Below are positions 19,825 to 27,724 of a DNA stretch of 64,000 bases, one piece after another; positions within the stretch are counted from its first letter, which is position 1, and each line of letters opens with the position of its first letter. Source of the DNA: Phycisphaerae bacterium (lineage in GTDB: Bacteria; Planctomycetota; Phycisphaerae; Phycisphaerales; UBA1924); the NCBI GenBank assembly GCA_016873295.1, contig VGXM01000002.1:124001-188000 (forward strand), read 5' to 3'. A program made the position numbers and the translations under genes. The notes beneath the pieces are model-generated. The model was not told where the DNA came from, did not search any database, and worked only from the letters and a program-made list of their open reading frames with translations.

Positions 19825-20256
19825 ATGGCCAAGCGAAGGAACACGAGGGCGAGGGCGGCGCACGCCGGCTCGCGCGGGCTGTCGGGGACGCCGACCGACC
19901 AACTGCGGCGGGAGTTGAGCAAGCGCAGCCGTCGGCTCCCCGGGCTGCGGCGCAGGCTCGACGGGCTGAGGGCGAGGGTCGCGGAGCTCGAGGTCGAGAT
20001 CGCCTCGCTGGGGGGCGACGGGGGCGTGTCGGCGTCGGGCGGGCGCAAGCGCCCCAAGAACGACCTGACGCTGGTGGACGCGCTGCACAAGCTGCTCAAG
20101 GGGCAGCGGATGACGGTGACGCAGGCGACGGCGGAGGTGCAGAAGGCGGGGTACAGGACCAGCGCCGAGAACTTCCGCACCATCGTGAACCAGACGCTGA
20201 TCCGGTTCAAGAACCGGTTCAAGAAGTTGTCGCGGGGCGTGTACACGTCGACGTGA
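19825..20256 (+). CDS. Small basic DNA-binding protein with winged-helix-like C-terminus
   Basis: The 143-residue product has a basic N-terminus (MAKRRNTRARAAHAG), a heptad-like helix (LPGLRRRLDGLRARVAELEV) and a C-terminal domain LTLVDALHKLLKGQRMTVTQ ... AGYRTSAENFRTIVNQ ... RFKKLSRGVY. The last part resembles HARE-HTH/histone-like winged helices that planctomycetes carry in many copies. DNA or nucleoid binding is inferred, not proven. The start is supported by AAGGAGA about 11 nt upstream and the strong promoter. High expression is likely. Confidence 0.7.
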   Translation: MAKRRNTRARAAHAGSRGLSGTPTDQLRRELSKRSRRLPGLRRRLDGLRARVAELEVEIASLGGDGGVSASGGRKRPKNDLTLVDALHKLLKGQRMTVTQATAEVQKAGYRTSAENFRTIVNQTLIRFKNRFKKLSRGVYTST

Positions 20257-20290
20257 GCGCGGCTCGGGCCGGGGGCCAGGGAGCAGCCGC

Positions 20291-22063
20291 GTGTCGACGG
20301 TGGTTCCGCAGGCGTTGGCGCTTTTGAACGCGGGGCGCGCCGCCGAGGCCCGCGACCTGGTGCAGCGCGCGCTGGCGCGCGCGCCCCACGACCTCGGACT
20401 GCAGAACCTGATGGCGAGGGCGTCCCTGCAGTTGGGCGATCACCAGCGGGCCGCCTACTTCCTGGAGCGGATCGTGGCGGCCCGCCCGGGTGACGCGGCG
20501 GCCCTGGCCAACCTGGGCAACGCCCTGGCGGCGGGCGGGGCGGTCGAGCGGGCCGAGCCGCTGCTCCGCAAGGCGCTGGCGGGCGACGCGGGGAGCGCGG
20601 GCGTGCGGCATTCGCTCTGGAACCTGCTGATGGACGCGCGCCGCGTCGGCGAGGCCGCGGGCGTCTGCCGCGACGGGCTCGCGCTCACGCCGGGCGATCC
20701 CCTGCTCACGGTCGACCTGGCGACGGCGGACGCGGCCCTGGCCCGGGCCGAGGAGGGGGTCGCGGCCCTTCGCGCCATCGCCGACCGCCACCCCGAGATG
20801 CGCCAACTGCACCAGGCGCTGGCGTTCTTCCTCAACTACGCCCCCGGGGTGGACCCGGCGGAGATCCTGGCCGCCCACCGCCGGTACGCCGACCTGGTCC
20901 GGCGCCTGACCCCGGGCGACGGCCCGCCGACCGCCGACCGCGACCCCGAGCGCCGCCTCCGCGTCGGGGTGCTCTCGAGCGACCTGCGGACGCACTCGGT
21001 GGCGTACTTCGCCCGTGCGATCTTCGAGGGGCTCGACCGCACCTCGTTCGAGGTGGTCGGGTACAGCCTCTCGACGACCCCCGCCGACCCGATGACGCGG
21101 GCCCTTGCCGACGCCGCCCACGCCTGGCACGACGTCGGCGGCCTGCAGAACGAGGCGCTGGTGGCCAGGGTCCGGGGCGACCGCATCGACATCCTGCTCG
21201 AACTGAACGGGCTGACGCGGGGGGGGCGCCTGGCGGCGCTGATGAGGCGGGCGGCGCCGGTGCAGGTCTCCATGATCGGCTACGCCGCCACCACCGGCTG
21301 GCCCACCATGGACTACCGCGTCGTCGACGCGCTCACCGACCCGCCGGGCGCCGAGGCCTTCGCGTCGGAGCGCCTGCTCCGCCTGGACCCGTGCTTCCTC
21401 TGCTACACGCCGCCCGACCGACCGCCCGAGGTCGAGCCTGTCGGGCGGCGCTCGGGGGTTGTCTTCGGGTCGTTCAACGACATCGCCAAGCTCAACGCGC
21501 GCGTCATCGAGGCGTGGGCGCGCCTGCTGGCCCGCGCCGAGGGCTCGAGGCTCCTCCTCAAGTCGCACGCGCTCCGAGACGCCACCATCGCCGACGACCT
21601 GACCGCGCGCTTCGAGTCGGCCGGGGTGGGGCGCGGCCGCCTGCAACTCCTGGGCTGGACCGCCGACACCAACGAGCACCTCTCGCTCTACCGCGGCGTG
21701 GACGTGGCCCTGGACACGTTCCCCTACTGCGGGACGACGACCACGTGCGAGGCCCTGCTCATGGGGGTGCCGGTGGTGTCGCTGGTGGGGGACGCGGAGC
21801 GCCCCGTGCACGCCGCCCGCGTCGGGCTCAGCCTGCTCTCCGCCGTCGGAGCCCTGGAACTGGCCGCGTCGAGCGAGGGTGAATACGTGGAGAAGGCGGC
21901 GTCGCTGGCGGCGGACGAGGGGCGTCGGCGCGGGTACCGTGCGGGGTTGCGCGAGCGACTGCTGGCATCCCCGCTCTGCGACCGGCGCGCCTACGCGGCC
22001 CGCCTGGGCGGGGCCCTGCGAGAGGCGTGGCGCTCGACCTGCGCGGGCGGGGGCGGAGCCTGA
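20291..22063 (+). CDS. TPR protein with O-GlcNAc-transferase/SPINDLY (GT41) domain, copy 1
   Basis: The 590-residue protein has TPR repeats to about residue 200 (ALALLNAGRAAEARDLVQRA, ANLGNALAAGGAVERAEPLL) and a GT41 catalytic part: LRVGVLSSDLRTHSVAYF, VQVSMIGYAATTGWPTMDYR, DALTDPPG, FGSFNDIAKLNARVIEAWAR, LGWTADTNEHLSLY and DVALDTFPYCGTTTTCEAL. GT41 enzymes add GlcNAc or fucose to Ser/Thr of proteins. The GTG start lies 34 nt after the previous gene. Its stop overlaps the start of copy 2 (TGATG), so copies 1-3 are one transcription unit. The acceptor proteins are unknown. Confidence 0.92.
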   Translation: MSTVVPQALALLNAGRAAEARDLVQRALARAPHDLGLQNLMARASLQLGDHQRAAYFLERIVAARPGDAAALANLGNALAAGGAVERAEPLLRKALAGDAGSAGVRHSLWNLLMDARRVGEAAGVCRDGLALTPGDPLLTVDLATADAALARAEEGVAALRAIADRHPEMRQLHQALAFFLNYAPGVDPAEILAAHRRYADLVRRLTPGDGPPTADRDPERRLRVGVLSSDLRTHSVAYFARAIFEGLDRTSFEVVGYSLSTTPADPMTRALADAAHAWHDVGGLQNEALVARVRGDRIDILLELNGLTRGGRLAALMRRAAPVQVSMIGYAATTGWPTMDYRVVDALTDPPGAEAFASERLLRLDPCFLCYTPPDRPPEVEPVGRRSGVVFGSFNDIAKLNARVIEAWARLLARAEGSRLLLKSHALRDATIADDLTARFESAGVGRGRLQLLGWTADTNEHLSLYRGVDVALDTFPYCGTTTTCEALLMGVPVVSLVGDAERPVHAARVGLSLLSAVGALELAASSEGEYVEKAASLAADEGRRRGYRAGLRERLLASPLCDRRAYAARLGGALREAWRSTCAGGGGA

Positions 22064-23847
22064 TGCCCTCGACGCCGGCCCAGATCGACACGGTCTCCCG
22101 CCTCATCATGCAGGGCGGGTTCCAGGAGGCCAAGTCGCTCCTGACCCGCATCCTGCGGTCCTCGCCGGCGGACTTCGACGCCAACAACGCCATGGGCGTG
22201 GCGCTGGCCAGGACGCACGAGCACGAGCGGGCGGTGTTCTACGCCGACCGGGCCGTGGCTGTGCGCCCGTCCTCGGCATCGGCGCGGGCCAACCGCGGCA
22301 ACATCCTGTATTTCCTCGGGCGCCTCGGCGAGGCCGAACGAGACTTCAAGGCCGGGGTCGAGGCCGAACCGGCGCACGTGCCGTCGTGGCGCGGCTGGGC
22401 CAAGACGATGGTGCTCGCCGGGCGCCTCGCCGAGGGCGAAGACGTCGCGAGGCAGGGGCTGGAGCGCCTCCCGGGCGACCGCGACCTGCGCCAGGTGCTG
22501 GCCCAGGTCTGGCTGGAGATGGGCGAGCCGGAGCGCGCCATCGGGCTGTACCGCCGGCTCGCGGCCGAGCCGGGGCACGAGCCCGACGACCTGACCTGGC
22601 TGGCCTACGCCCTCAACTACACCCCCGGCGCGGCGCCGACGGAGATCTGGGAGGCCCATCGAACCGCGGGCGCGCGGCTTGCCAGGGCCGCGATCGCGTC
22701 CGCGGTCCGCGTCGGCCCACCCCCGATCCCCGGGGGCGACCGCCTCCGCGTGGGGTTCCTCTCCGGCGACCTTCGCTCCCACTCGGTCGCGTACTTCGCC
22801 CTGCCGATCATCGAGCGGCTCGACCGCGCGCGGTTCGAGGTCCTGGGCTACTCCGCCGCCGCCGACCATGACGCCGTGAGCGACCGCATCCGGTCGGCGT
22901 GCACGCGCTGGCGGCACGTCTGGGGCAAGCCGCCGGAGGAGGTGGTGCGCCTCGTTCGGGGCGACGGCGTGCACGTCCTCTTCGAGCTCGCCGGGTACAC
23001 GATGGGGAACGCGCTGGAGACGCTCGTCCTCCGCCCCGCCCCGCTGTGCGTCACCGCGATCGGCTACCCCAACACCACCGGCCTCGACGCCGTCGACCTC
23101 CGCATGGTCGACGCTCTCACCGACCCGCCGGCGCTCGACGGGTCCGACGGCGGCCTCTCGTCCGAACGACTGCTCCGGATCGACCCTTGCTTCCTGTGCT
23201 ACTCGCCCCCGCCCGACGCGCCCGAGGTCGCCCAACGCCCCGGCGCCCCCGTCACCTTCGCCTCGTTCAACGCCAACACCAAGCTCAACGAGGGCGTCAT
23301 CGACGCGTGGGCGAAGGTGCTGGGCGAGGCGCCCGGCTCGCGCCTGCTGATCAAGAACCGTGCCCTGGGCGACGTTGGGACACGCGCCCGCGTGCTCGCC
23401 CGGTTCGCGGCCCGCGGCGTCGACGCGGCGCGGCTCGAACTGACCGGGCAGGCCAAGACCATCCCCGAGCACCTGGCGATGTACGGGCGGGTGGACATCG
23501 CGCTCGACACCTTCCCCTACTGCGGGACGACGACGACGTGCGAGGCGCTGTACATGGGCGTGCCGGTGGTGACGCTGGCCGGGCCCGCCGAGCCGGGTCG
23601 GCACGCGTGGCGCGTGGGCGCCAGCCTGCTGTCCGCGGCGGGGCTGCCCGAACTCATCGCGCCCGACGTCGGGACCTACGTGGAGATCGCGGCGCGGCTG
23701 GCGGGGGACGGCGGGGCGCGGCGGGCGTACCGCGGCACGCTCCGCGCCAGGCTGCGGGCCTCGTCGCTCTGCGACGCCGACGCCTACGCCGCCCGGATCG
23801 GGATCGCCCTCGAGCGTCTCTGGCGGGAGCGAGCGGCCCATGCCTGA
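22063..23847 (+). CDS. TPR protein with O-GlcNAc-transferase/SPINDLY (GT41) domain, copy 2
   Basis: A 594-residue paralogue of copy 1, starting at the ATG of the TGATG overlap. TPR region to about residue 200; catalytic signatures LRVGFLSGDLRSHSVAYFAL, CVTAIGYPNTTGLDAVDLRM, FASFNANTKLNEGVIDAWAK and DIALDTFPYCGTTTTCEALY. The region linking the TPRs to the catalytic core differs from copies 1 and 3, which suggests separate acceptor preference. Overlap with copy 3 is 8 bp. Confidence 0.92.
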   Translation: MPSTPAQIDTVSRLIMQGGFQEAKSLLTRILRSSPADFDANNAMGVALARTHEHERAVFYADRAVAVRPSSASARANRGNILYFLGRLGEAERDFKAGVEAEPAHVPSWRGWAKTMVLAGRLAEGEDVARQGLERLPGDRDLRQVLAQVWLEMGEPERAIGLYRRLAAEPGHEPDDLTWLAYALNYTPGAAPTEIWEAHRTAGARLARAAIASAVRVGPPPIPGGDRLRVGFLSGDLRSHSVAYFALPIIERLDRARFEVLGYSAAADHDAVSDRIRSACTRWRHVWGKPPEEVVRLVRGDGVHVLFELAGYTMGNALETLVLRPAPLCVTAIGYPNTTGLDAVDLRMVDALTDPPALDGSDGGLSSERLLRIDPCFLCYSPPPDAPEVAQRPGAPVTFASFNANTKLNEGVIDAWAKVLGEAPGSRLLIKNRALGDVGTRARVLARFAARGVDAARLELTGQAKTIPEHLAMYGRVDIALDTFPYCGTTTTCEALYMGVPVVTLAGPAEPGRHAWRVGASLLSAAGLPELIAPDVGTYVEIAARLAGDGGARRAYRGTLRARLRASSLCDADAYAARIGIALERLWRERAAHA

Positions 23848-25651
23848 CTCGACGGACATCCTCGCCCAGGCGATCCGGCTGCATCGCGCCGGGAGGACCG
23901 CCGAGGCGATCGTCCTGGCGCGTCGCGTGTCCCAGCGGGAGCCGCGGAGCGTGGACGCCGCGAACACGCTGGGCATGATCCTGTTCGAGGCCGGGCAGTT
24001 GGAGCCGGCCCGCTACCAGCTGGAGCGGGCGGTGGGCCTGGCCCCGGACCGGTTCCACCTGCACAACAACCTGGGGAACATCCGGCTGGCCGGGCGGGAC
24101 GCCTCGGGCGCCATCGAGTGCTACAGCCGCGCCATCCGCCTGGGCCCGCCCGACTATTTCATGCCGCAGACGGGCATCTCGCGGGCCTACATGCTCGCGG
24201 AGGACCTCGACAAGGCGGCCGAGCACGCGATGATCGCGGTGCGCCAGCGCCCGGACCGCATCGAGGCCATCAACGTCCTCGCGGGCGCCTTCCTGCTCTC
24301 GGGGCGCGTCGAGGACCTGCTCGACACGGTGAAGGACCTGTGGGGCGTGGGGGGCGGCGCGGGGGTCTTCACGCCCACGCCGGCCCAGCGCCTCCTGATC
24401 GGGCGGATGATCGTCCTCCCCCTCAACTACAGCGACAAGCTGACGCCCGAGCGGATCTTCGAGCAGCACCGGGAGCTGGGGTCGCTCATGCAGGACATGG
24501 CCCCGCCCGACCCGCGACCGCTCCTCAACGCGATCGACCCCGACCGCCCGCTCCGCGTCGGCTACGTCTCGCAGGACTTCCGCAACCGCTCCGCCGCCCA
24601 CTTCATCGAGCCCATCCTCGCCCGCCACGACCGCGAGCGCTACCACGCCTTCTGTTACTACAACAACCACGACAGCGACGAGATGACCGACCGCCTCCGC
24701 GCCCTGGCCTTCGCGTGGCGCTCCGTGGTCGACCTCGACGACAGGGCCCTGGCCGAACGCATCCGCGAGGACGCCATCGACGTGCTGGTCGACCTCACCG
24801 GGCACACCGGCGGCAACCGCGTGCAGGCCCTGTGCTACCGCCCCGCCCCCGTCCAGTGCACCTACATGGGCTACGCCAACACCACCGGCATCCCCTCCTG
24901 CCACTACCGGTTCGTCGACGCCCTCACCGACCCGCCCGGCGCCGAGCGCCTGGCCACCGAGGAGCTGATCCGCCTCGACGGGTGCTTCCTCTGCTACGCC
25001 CCGCCCCCGCACGCCCCCGACGTCGCGCCCCCGCCCCACCACGCCGACGGGCACGTCACCTTCGGCAGCTTCAACACCCAGGCCAAGGTCTCCGACGCGG
25101 TGTGGGACGCGTGGGCCGCGATCCTCGCCCGCGCGCCCGGCTCGCGCCTCTTCCTCAAGAACCTGTCGCTGGGCGACGAGAGCGTGCGGGCCCGGGCCCG
25201 CGAGAGCCTCACCCGCCGGGGCGTCGACCCGGCCCGCGTCGAGATGCGCGGCGAGACCCGGGGCAAGGACGAGCACATGGGCACCTACGCCCGCGTCGAC
25301 GTCGCGCTCGACACCTTCCCCTACAACGGCACCACCACCACCGTCGAAGCCCTCTGGATGGGCGTGCCCGTCGTCGCCGTCGCCGGCAAGAGCCACGTCT
25401 CGCGCGTCGGCGTGAGCCTCCTGACCCACCTCGGGCTGGAGGACCTGGTCGCGCCCACGCGCGAGGCGTACATTGAACTGGCCGTCCGCCTCGCGGGCGA
25501 CCCGGCGCGCCGCGCCGACCTGCGCCGAACCCTGCGCGAGCGCGTCCGGTCCAGCCGCCTCTGCGACGCCCCCGCCTTCGTGGGCCGCCTCGAGAACGTC
25601 TACCGCGCCCTGTGGCGCCGCTGGTGCGAGAGCGTCACCGAGTCGCTGTAG
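23840..25651 (+). CDS. TPR protein with O-GlcNAc-transferase/SPINDLY (GT41) domain, copy 3
   Basis: The 603-residue third paralogue. TPR part with NTLGMILFEAGQLEPARYQL and NNLGNIRLAGRDASGAIECY; catalytic part with LRVGYVSQDFRNRSAAHFIE, VQCTYMGYANTTGIPSCHYR, FGSFNTQAKVSDAVWDAWAA and DVALDTFPYNGTTTTVEALW. The substitution PYNG for PYCG separates it from the other two. It is followed after 20 bp by a sulfotransferase gene, so glycosylation and sulfation are probably linked. Confidence 0.92.
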   Translation: MPDSTDILAQAIRLHRAGRTAEAIVLARRVSQREPRSVDAANTLGMILFEAGQLEPARYQLERAVGLAPDRFHLHNNLGNIRLAGRDASGAIECYSRAIRLGPPDYFMPQTGISRAYMLAEDLDKAAEHAMIAVRQRPDRIEAINVLAGAFLLSGRVEDLLDTVKDLWGVGGGAGVFTPTPAQRLLIGRMIVLPLNYSDKLTPERIFEQHRELGSLMQDMAPPDPRPLLNAIDPDRPLRVGYVSQDFRNRSAAHFIEPILARHDRERYHAFCYYNNHDSDEMTDRLRALAFAWRSVVDLDDRALAERIREDAIDVLVDLTGHTGGNRVQALCYRPAPVQCTYMGYANTTGIPSCHYRFVDALTDPPGAERLATEELIRLDGCFLCYAPPPHAPDVAPPPHHADGHVTFGSFNTQAKVSDAVWDAWAAILARAPGSRLFLKNLSLGDESVRARARESLTRRGVDPARVEMRGETRGKDEHMGTYARVDVALDTFPYNGTTTTVEALWMGVPVVAVAGKSHVSRVGVSLLTHLGLEDLVAPTREAYIELAVRLAGDPARRADLRRTLRERVRSSRLCDAPAFVGRLENVYRALWRRWCESVTESL

Positions 25652-25671
25652 CGGCCCCCGGAGTCCGCCCC

Positions 25672-26442
25672 ATGGGCATCGTCTGGCTCGCGTCCTACCC
25701 CAAGAGCGGCAACACCTGGCTGCGGTTCCTGCTCCACGCGGTGCTCTTCGGCCCCATCGAGTCCACCGCCCAGGTCGCCCAGCGCTTCCCCGACATCCAC
25801 GTCACCCCGACGCTCCCCGAGACCGGCGCCCGCGTCATCGCCAAGACGCACCTGAAGTGGACGGACCAGCACCCCGGCGCCGACCGCACCGAGCGGGCCG
25901 TGCTCATCGTGCGCCACGTCCGCGACGCCTTCCTCAGCGCCCTCAACTTCCGCCGCCTGCACGACGAGAAGGAGACGATCACCCGCCTCACCCCCGAGCA
26001 GTACGCCTTGGAGTTCATCCAGGCCGCCGGCGACCGCGTGTGGGACTCGCTGGGCTACGGCACCTGGCCCGGGCACGCCCGGAGCTGGCTCGACCAGCCC
26101 CGCTTCCCCGTCCACCTCGTGCGCTTCGAGGACCTCAGGCGCGACACCGCGGGGCACCTCCACCCGCTCCTGACGTTCCTCTCGATCCCGGCGGACGACG
26201 CCGCGATCGAGCGCGCGGTCGACCTCGCCGGCTTCGACCGCATGCGGGCCCTGGAGCAGCGCGAGAAGTCCGCCACCCCGGACCGCAACCCCGTCTTCGC
26301 GGGCGACCAGCGCCAGATGCGCAAGGGCTACATGTTCATGAACGCGGGCGCCGTGGGCCAGTCCCTGTCCCACATCCGCCCGGACCTGGACGCCCTCTTC
26401 GACAAGCGCTTCGCCCACACGCTCAAGCGCCTGGGGTATTAG
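25672..26442 (+). CDS. PAPS-dependent sulfotransferase domain protein
   Basis: The 256-residue protein has the 5'-phosphosulfate loop SYPKSGNTW (residues 8-16), the 3'-phosphate motif RHVRDAFLSALNF (81-93) and a C-terminal loop region (KGYMFMNAGAVGQSLSHI) similar to cytosolic-type sulfotransferases (RKGxxGDWK position degenerate). It would transfer sulfate from PAPS to a hydroxyl group of a glycan, lipid or protein. Position after three GT41 genes makes a sulfated glycan on protein the simplest hypothesis. ATG 25672 is the only start that keeps the 5' loop. Confidence 0.88.
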   Translation: MGIVWLASYPKSGNTWLRFLLHAVLFGPIESTAQVAQRFPDIHVTPTLPETGARVIAKTHLKWTDQHPGADRTERAVLIVRHVRDAFLSALNFRRLHDEKETITRLTPEQYALEFIQAAGDRVWDSLGYGTWPGHARSWLDQPRFPVHLVRFEDLRRDTAGHLHPLLTFLSIPADDAAIERAVDLAGFDRMRALEQREKSATPDRNPVFAGDQRQMRKGYMFMNAGAVGQSLSHIRPDLDALFDKRFAHTLKRLGY

Positions 26443-26457
26443 CGACCGGAGGCCCGC

Positions 26458-27249
26458 GTGGAGCATGCCCTCGTCGCGATCACGGCCCTGTTCGCCGCCG
26501 GGCTCACCTTCTTCTCCGGATTCGGGCTGGGCACCATCCTCCTCCCCGTGTTCGCCCTCTTCCTCCCAGCCGAGCTGGCCGTGGCGGGCACGGGCGTGGT
26601 GCATCTGGCCAACAACCTCTTCAAGCTCGCGCTCATGGGGCGGCGCGCCGACCGGGGCATCGCGGTCCGCTTCGGCGTTCCCGCCGTGCTCGCCGCGCTC
26701 CTGGGCGCCTGGCTCCTGGGACGAATGGCGGCGCTGCCCGCGCTGGCGTCATGGTCCGCGTGGGGGCGCCAGTTCCACGTCGCGCCGCTGGGGCTGGCGA
26801 TCGCGGCGGTCATCGTCTTCTTCGCCGCCTTCGACCTCGTGCCGCGCCTGCGGACCTGGCGCGTCCCGCCCCGCTTCATGCCGCTGGGCGGGGCCCTCTC
26901 CGGATTCTTCGGCGGGCTCTCGGGTCACCAGGGCGCCCTGCGCTCCGCCTTCCTCACCAAGGCCGGACTCACCAAGGAGGCCTTCATCGGCACGGGCGTG
27001 GTCATCACCTGCGCCGTCGACCTCACGCGGCTGGGCGTCTACTCGGGCACCCTCGGGCGCTCGCTGGAAGGCCCCGGCACCGAGTGGGCCCGCCTGGGCC
27101 CGCTGCTGGCGATCGCCTGCGTCGCCGCCCTCGTCGGCTCGCTCGTCGGCGCCCGCCTGGTCCGCAAGGTCACCATCGACGCCGTGCGCACCATCGTGGG
27201 CATCGGCCTCATCCTCCTGGGCCTGGCCCTGGGCACGGGGGTCATCTAG
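26458..27249 (+). CDS. TauE/SafE-family membrane permease
   Basis: The 263-residue protein has about eight hydrophobic segments with the family's two Gly-rich repeats (SGFGLGTILLPVFALFLPAE and SGFFGGLSGHQGALRSAF). Members export or import sulfur compounds such as sulfite, sulfoacetate or sulfate. GTG 26458 has GGAGG 5 nt upstream and lies 15 nt after the sulfotransferase stop, so a link to sulfur supply for sulfation is plausible. The stop is TAG and forms the first bases of R1 element B. Confidence 0.88.
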   Translation: MEHALVAITALFAAGLTFFSGFGLGTILLPVFALFLPAELAVAGTGVVHLANNLFKLALMGRRADRGIAVRFGVPAVLAALLGAWLLGRMAALPALASWSAWGRQFHVAPLGLAIAAVIVFFAAFDLVPRLRTWRVPPRFMPLGGALSGFFGGLSGHQGALRSAFLTKAGLTKEAFIGTGVVITCAVDLTRLGVYSGTLGRSLEGPGTEWARLGPLLAIACVAALVGSLVGARLVRKVTIDAVRTIVGIGLILLGLALGTGVI

Positions 27250-27436
27250 GCGCGAGTCGGAAGTCCGTGGACGGAGCGCTCCGGGTGCCACGGGTCATCG
27301 GGCGCTTCGCCCGATGACCCGTGCGGCTGTTCGAGGCCGGTCCGGACGCCGGCACGGGCGAGCCGCAAGGCGGATCGCCCGTGGCACCCGCGGCGCCCGC
27401 CCGCGCCTTGGTGCGCGTTCCTCCGCTTCGCACGAC
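27249..27436 (+). repeat. R1 element, copy B, at the TauE-like stop codon
   Basis: Starts GGCGCGAGTCGGAAG with its first G being the last base of the TAG stop. It contains a perfect palindrome: CACGGGTCATCGGGCG, loop CTT, and the exact inverse (27288-27322 region). The right end is degenerate (CTCCGCTTCGCACGACG). It is in tandem with copy C. Confidence 0.85.
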
Positions 27437-27443
27437 GAGTGAC

Positions 27444-27627
27444 GTGAGTCGGAAGTCCGTGGACGGAGCGCTCCGGGTGCCACGGGTCATCGGGCGCTTC
27501 GCCCGTGACCCGTGCGGCTGTTCGACGCCCGTCCGGACGCCGGCACGGGCGAGCCGCAAGGCGGATCGCCCGTGGCACCCGCGGCGCCCGCCCGCGCCCT
27601 GGTGCGCGTTCTTCCGACTCGCGCCAC
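27444..27627 (+). repeat. R1 element, copy C
   Basis: A second copy in the same orientation directly after copy B, nearly identical inside, with left end GTGAGTCGGAAG and an intact right end CTTCCGACTCGCGCCAC (27611-27627). The first palindrome has lost three bases on one arm. Confidence 0.85.
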
Positions 27628-27724
27628 GAGCGACCGAGCCGACCGCGCGAGCGGGCGGACGCCTTGCGGCACCGGGATCACCCAGCCGATCCCGGCGGCA
27701 CGACGACCACTCCGTCGGGGGGGG

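Noticed and set aside
20291-27249. Prophage or genomic island
   Set aside because: No integrase, phage structural gene, tRNA-bordered att site or clear base-composition change accompanies the glycosyltransferase operon.
27249-27627. CRISPR-like direct repeats
   Set aside because: There are only two long repeats in tandem, each with inverted ends and internal palindromes, no short spacers and no cas genes. They are R1 elements.
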